57,650 nt of DNA from Alphaproteobacteria bacterium (GTDB taxonomy: Bacteria > Pseudomonadota > Alphaproteobacteria > JAGOMX01). Within the stretch, counting starts at the first letter, position 1, and the number at the start of each line of letters is the position of its first letter. The notes below the pieces were generated by a model, which searched no databases, was not told the DNA's origin, and worked only from the letters and a program-made list of their open reading frames with translations. Positions 54,565 to 57,650 of this stretch are shown here, one piece after another. Both the position numbers and the translations under genes were made by a program. Location: positions 1 through 57,650 of the forward strand of contig JAGOMX010000007.1 of assembly GCA_017993335.1 (NCBI GenBank), in the 5' to 3' direction.

Positions 54565-55539
54565 ATGCAAGAGTCCTGCTCTGAAAGTTTTTGGCATAAG
54601 CTTGGCCTTGTTTACTGCGCGAGCGGAGAATCTGATTGGATGTGCTCCCGGGCTTTTCTACCGACACCTATACTTTTAAATAAAGATGTTGTACGTGTTT
54701 ATTCGACTTTTTTGGATGAAGATGACATAGGGAGGACGGGGTATGTTGATGTATCGGCTCAAGATCCCACCCATATTATCAAAATCAGTGATACCCCTTG
54801 TCTAGATAAAGGAGAACCTGGTTCTTTTGATGATTCAGGTGTTACGGCATCCTGTATAATACATGTCGATGGTAAGCAGTATATGTATTATCAAGGCTGG
54901 CAGAGGTTGCATTTTGTTCCTTATAATATCTTTTCTGGTTTAGCTGTCTCGGAGGATGGCGGAGAAACATTTGCTAAAATTCAAAAATGTCCGATACTCG
55001 ATAGAATTGAAACACAACAGAATATACGAAGTGCTCCTTTTGTATTAAAAGATGATCGAGATTGGATGTTATGGTCTTGTAGCGGCAGTGGCTTTAAGGA
55101 TGTTAAGTCCAGGCCGCTACCCGTTTATGGCATTTCTTGTTCGATGAGCGCATCCGCTGTATCTTTCCCATCTGAACCAACGTGGTGTATTTATCCAGAA
55201 AAAGATCAAGATGATATATATGGGTATGCAAGGCCTTGGGTTATTAAGAAAAATGGGGTGTTTCTGATTTGGTATTCAGAAAGAAGCGCAAGCAAAATTT
55301 ATCGTAGCAAATTTGCTATATCGCGTGATGGTATGAATTGGAAAGCTTGTGATGATAAATTTTCTGTACAACCATCCATGAGCGGCTGGGATTCAGAAAT
55401 GGTTGCTTTTTCTGCCGTTATTGAAACTGACTATGGTACGTATATGTTTTATAATGGGAATGGATGCGGAACATCAGGGTTTGGTGTTGCTAAGTTAACT
55501 GTCAATAATTTAGATCATTTAATTCAGGTGGCAGGTTAA
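54565..55539 (+). CDS. Beta-propeller glycosidase-like protein (GH43/GH32-type fold)
   Basis: 324 residues without signal peptide. Repeated blades with patterns such as LAVSEDGGETF, YRSKFAISRDGMNWK and YMFYNGNGCGTSGFGVAKL are seen in five-bladed propeller proteins related to GH43/GH32/GH130. Such proteins occur in O-antigen and capsule clusters, where some may act as glycan-modifying or transferase-like enzymes. Cytosolic location and position after the export ABC genes argue against a degradative role. Exact activity unknown. Confidence 0.65.
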   Translation: MQESCSESFWHKLGLVYCASGESDWMCSRAFLPTPILLNKDVVRVYSTFLDEDDIGRTGYVDVSAQDPTHIIKISDTPCLDKGEPGSFDDSGVTASCIIHVDGKQYMYYQGWQRLHFVPYNIFSGLAVSEDGGETFAKIQKCPILDRIETQQNIRSAPFVLKDDRDWMLWSCSGSGFKDVKSRPLPVYGISCSMSASAVSFPSEPTWCIYPEKDQDDIYGYARPWVIKKNGVFLIWYSERSASKIYRSKFAISRDGMNWKACDDKFSVQPSMSGWDSEMVAFSAVIETDYGTYMFYNGNGCGTSGFGVAKLTVNNLDHLIQVAG

Positions 55540-55545
55540 AAAAGC

Positions 55546-56487
55546 ATGATTCAGCAACCTCTTGTATCCATATTGATGACTTGTTACAACCATGAGGGCT
55601 TTGTTATAGAGGCTGTAATGAGTTGTCTTAATCAAACGTATCCCAATATTGAAATAGTTATTGCTGATGACTTTTCCACAGATAGTTCAGCTGAAATAAT
55701 TCAAGGCTTGGCATCTCAGTACCCCCAAAAAATAAAATTCCTGAGAAATACGGAAAACATAGGTCTAACTAAAAACTTGAATCAAGCGCTCCGCCATTGT
55801 AGAGGTCAGTATATTGCATTTATTTCGGCGGATGATATCTTCTTGCCTGAAAAAATTGATAGGCAGATGCGCGTTATGGAAAAAAATGATAACGCTGCTA
55901 TTTCCTATCATGATGTGCAGGTGTTTCGAGAATCTGATAATTCCGTTTTATACAACATCTCGGACAGGTATAAGCCACTTTCTGGAAATTTTGAAATCAT
56001 GCTAAATGGCGGCATGTTTTTTTCCTGTCTGGGTTGTATGGTTCGGCGTTCAGACGTGCCCACAACGGGGTATGATGAGCAAATAAAATTATGTTCGGAT
56101 TGGTTTTTTATGGCAGAGACCTTAATTTTATCTGAAAAAAATATTATTCATATGTCTGGATTATATGCCTTGCATCGTCGGCACGATAACAACATAACCA
56201 GTAAATATCAGGACAGATTGATAGATGAAGAGCAAGAAGCCATAGCGCGACTCTTCATTAAATACCCACACCTAGAAAATTATATCCATATTAAAGAAGG
56301 TCATCTGTTGGCGATGAAGATTTTAAAACTTTTGTCTGCTTTAAAGTTTAAAAAAGGTGTTGTTTTATTATCTAGAAGTAAGAGTCCTTTCAAAATATTC
56401 CTAAATACAATTCTCATAGCTAGAAAAGAACTGTTTTGGCGAATATTTTCTTTGAAGTATAGCATCCAGAAAATTAGAAGATTGTAG
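55546..56487 (+). CDS. Family 2 glycosyltransferase
   Basis: 313 residues, GT-A fold. It begins VSILMTCYNHEGFVIEAVMS, with the IEIVIADDFSTDSS nucleotide-binding region and a metal-binding SADD in IAFISADD. The C-terminal part carries basic residues and short hydrophobic patches, likely for membrane association. Adds one sugar to the growing repeat. It begins 6 bp after the propeller gene. Confidence 0.92.
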   Translation: MIQQPLVSILMTCYNHEGFVIEAVMSCLNQTYPNIEIVIADDFSTDSSAEIIQGLASQYPQKIKFLRNTENIGLTKNLNQALRHCRGQYIAFISADDIFLPEKIDRQMRVMEKNDNAAISYHDVQVFRESDNSVLYNISDRYKPLSGNFEIMLNGGMFFSCLGCMVRRSDVPTTGYDEQIKLCSDWFFMAETLILSEKNIIHMSGLYALHRRHDNNITSKYQDRLIDEEQEAIARLFIKYPHLENYIHIKEGHLLAMKILKLLSALKFKKGVVLLSRSKSPFKIFLNTILIARKELFWRIFSLKYSIQKIRRL

Positions 56488-56513
56488 AATACTGTTATAT
56501 ATAGGGGGTAGGT

Positions 56514-57650
56514 ATGTTGAAAAACCATAAAATGATTGTCTTTGTTGCGAGTGTTTTATTTTTTTTATTTAACTCTTCTTTTACAAATGCCGGGCATATA
56601 AAAAAAATTATGTTTATTGTGCATACAGAAACAATAGGTGGAAAAGGAGTATTGGAGCTTTATAAAGAATTTAAGAAAAATGGACACGAGGTAACGATTG
56701 TTGCTTTGCCATTTTTAAACAATAAAAATGAGATTAGATTTGATATTGATTTAGAGTTTACAAAAAAATTTGATAAAGAAGACGTTGTGTATCCTTGTGG
56801 AGTTCATGCTCCTTACACTGCTTGTAAAGGTATGGGGGATTATAAGGCAGATTATATATTCATACAAAATCCATATGATCCGTATAAAGGTTCTCTTTTG
56901 GACCCATACTTTACATTATCAGGGTTAAAAAAAATAACAGATAAGCTAGCCTATATTGTCTATGGACCACATCTTTTTCATCAAGATTCTTTAAACAATA
57001 CTAAGTTAAAAAATCATGTAGATATGGTCTTTGTTGATTCTGAAAGCACGAAAAAAATATTTGAGGAGCGTTTATTGTTTTCTCCAAAAAATGTAGTTGT
57101 TTCTGGATTCCAGAGTTATAAAAATGTCAGAGAAAAAATAAAATCTTACAAAAAGAAAGAGTCTCCTTATAAGGAGACTATACTGTGGATGCCAAGGTGG
57201 ACTTTGAGCTTTAATGGTAGAAACCTACATGAAGGGGGATCAACTTTTTTAAATTATCATCACTTCATTTATAATTACGCGAAACAAAATCAAGATATTA
57301 AATTCATTATTCGCCCACATACCCTACTTTTTAAGTATGCGGTTGAAAGCCAATTTTTGACACAAGAGGACGCCGATGAGATCATCGGAAAATTTAAATC
57401 TCTTAAAAATGTTATTTTTTCCGATCACGAAAGTAATTGTTTAGATGAGGATATAATTGAGTCAGATATCATAATTAGTGATGGAACGTCTGCCTTAGGT
57501 GAGGTCGTAGTTGCAGATAAGCCTATTATATATTTAAGTAATGGTTGGGACAATGAATTTAATAGTAACGATTTAAGTGCAGAATTTAAAAAATTTATTT
57601 ATTTTGCGCGGCAACCTTCTGAAATAATAGAGAGTATTGAATTTATCAGA
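56514..57650 (+). CDS. CDP-glycerol glycerophosphotransferase-like (TagF/TagB) protein, cut by window edge
   Basis: Open from ATG 56514 (AGGGGGTAGG upstream) to the right edge, 379 codons, no stop yet. An N-terminal hydrophobic segment (about 7-22, cleavage-like site NAG) is followed by a GT-B-like fold. TILWMPRWTLSF, FIIRPHTLLFK and IIISDGTSALGEVVVADKPIIYLSN match the TagB/TagF-type transferases that add glycerol- or ribitol-phosphate to wall teichoic acids. A hydrophobic N-terminus is unusual for this family. The last residues here are near the expected end of the catalytic domain. It could also be a glycosyltransferase of similar fold. Confidence 0.7.
   Translation, partial: MLKNHKMIVFVASVLFFLFNSSFTNAGHIKKIMFIVHTETIGGKGVLELYKEFKKNGHEVTIVALPFLNNKNEIRFDIDLEFTKKFDKEDVVYPCGVHAPYTACKGMGDYKADYIFIQNPYDPYKGSLLDPYFTLSGLKKITDKLAYIVYGPHLFHQDSLNNTKLKNHVDMVFVDSESTKKIFEERLLFSPKNVVVSGFQSYKNVREKIKSYKKKESPYKETILWMPRWTLSFNGRNLHEGGSTFLNYHHFIYNYAKQNQDIKFIIRPHTLLFKYAVESQFLTQEDADEIIGKFKSLKNVIFSDHESNCLDEDIIESDIIISDGTSALGEVVVADKPIIYLSNGWDNEFNSNDLSAEFKKFIYFARQPSEIIESIEFIR

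Noticed and set aside
1-57650. tRNA, rRNA or CRISPR features
   Set aside because: No cloverleaf-like, rRNA-like or regularly spaced repeat pattern was noticed by eye. A dedicated covariance-model search (tRNAscan-SE, Infernal) would be needed to exclude small RNAs.

Overview
The window reads like a moderately AT-rich alphaproteobacterial chromosome, probably from a host-associated (intracellular) lineage. Pointers to Alphaproteobacteria are the alphaproteobacterial-type NuoC-D-E-F-G-H-I set, a zf-CHCC zinc-finger protein related to mitochondrial NDUFS6, and a SlyB/17-kDa-antigen-like lipoprotein. Pointers to a host-associated life are a type VI sheath/tube locus, two secreted trypsin-like proteases (one with ubiquitin-interacting-motif-like repeats), and a phytase-type phosphatase with an N-terminal anchor. 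A Holosporales-like endosymbiont is my best guess. This is inference: no rRNA or other phylogenetic marker lies in the window.

Layout. 0-5.8 kb: a type I secretion system, with a TolC-family outer-membrane protein on the minus strand divergent from a LapB-like ABC exporter and a LapC-like adaptor. 5.8-8.7 kb: an orphan substrate-binding protein, a cysteine phytase/phosphatase and a secreted hypothetical. 8.7-17.1 kb: respiratory complex I split into nuoCDEFGHI (minus) and nuoAB (plus), with nuoJ-N absent. 17.1-19.9 kb: an AAA/DUF4143 ATPase and a 23S rRNA m5U methyltransferase-like enzyme. 20.0-22.9 kb: a small membrane protein, a single-ORF TssB-TssC fusion and an Hcp-like protein (type VI secretion). 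23.1-25.5 kb: a SlyB-like lipoprotein and a tripartite HipB-HipS-HipT toxin-antitoxin module. 25.5-29.7 kb (minus): map, a zf-CHCC gene, an AmpG-like permease and typA.

29.8-30.65 kb: an L,D-transpeptidase gene lies between two 142-bp copies of a non-autonomous element. Each copy has imperfect terminal inverted repeats and its own 5-bp target duplication (AGATT and GTTTC). 30.7-35.6 kb: a beta-carbonic anhydrase and an RND efflux pair, whose leader can sequester its ribosome binding site. 35.7-41.1 kb: a large repeat (cadherin/VCBS-like) surface protein, a membrane-anchored methyltransferase and three small secreted proteins. 41.4-44.8 kb: the two secreted S1-family proteases.

44.9 kb to the end: an AT-richer surface-polysaccharide cluster. 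FdtA, an FdtB-like aminotransferase, RmlB, RmlA and a left-handed-helix acetyltransferase would together make a dTDP-3-acetamido-3,6-dideoxyhexose. GT61, GT2 and a TagF/TagB-like transferase (cut by the window edge) would assemble a glycan. A Wzm/Wzt-type ABC transporter, whose ATPase lacks a C-terminal glycan-binding domain, would export it. No tRNA, rRNA or CRISPR array was seen.
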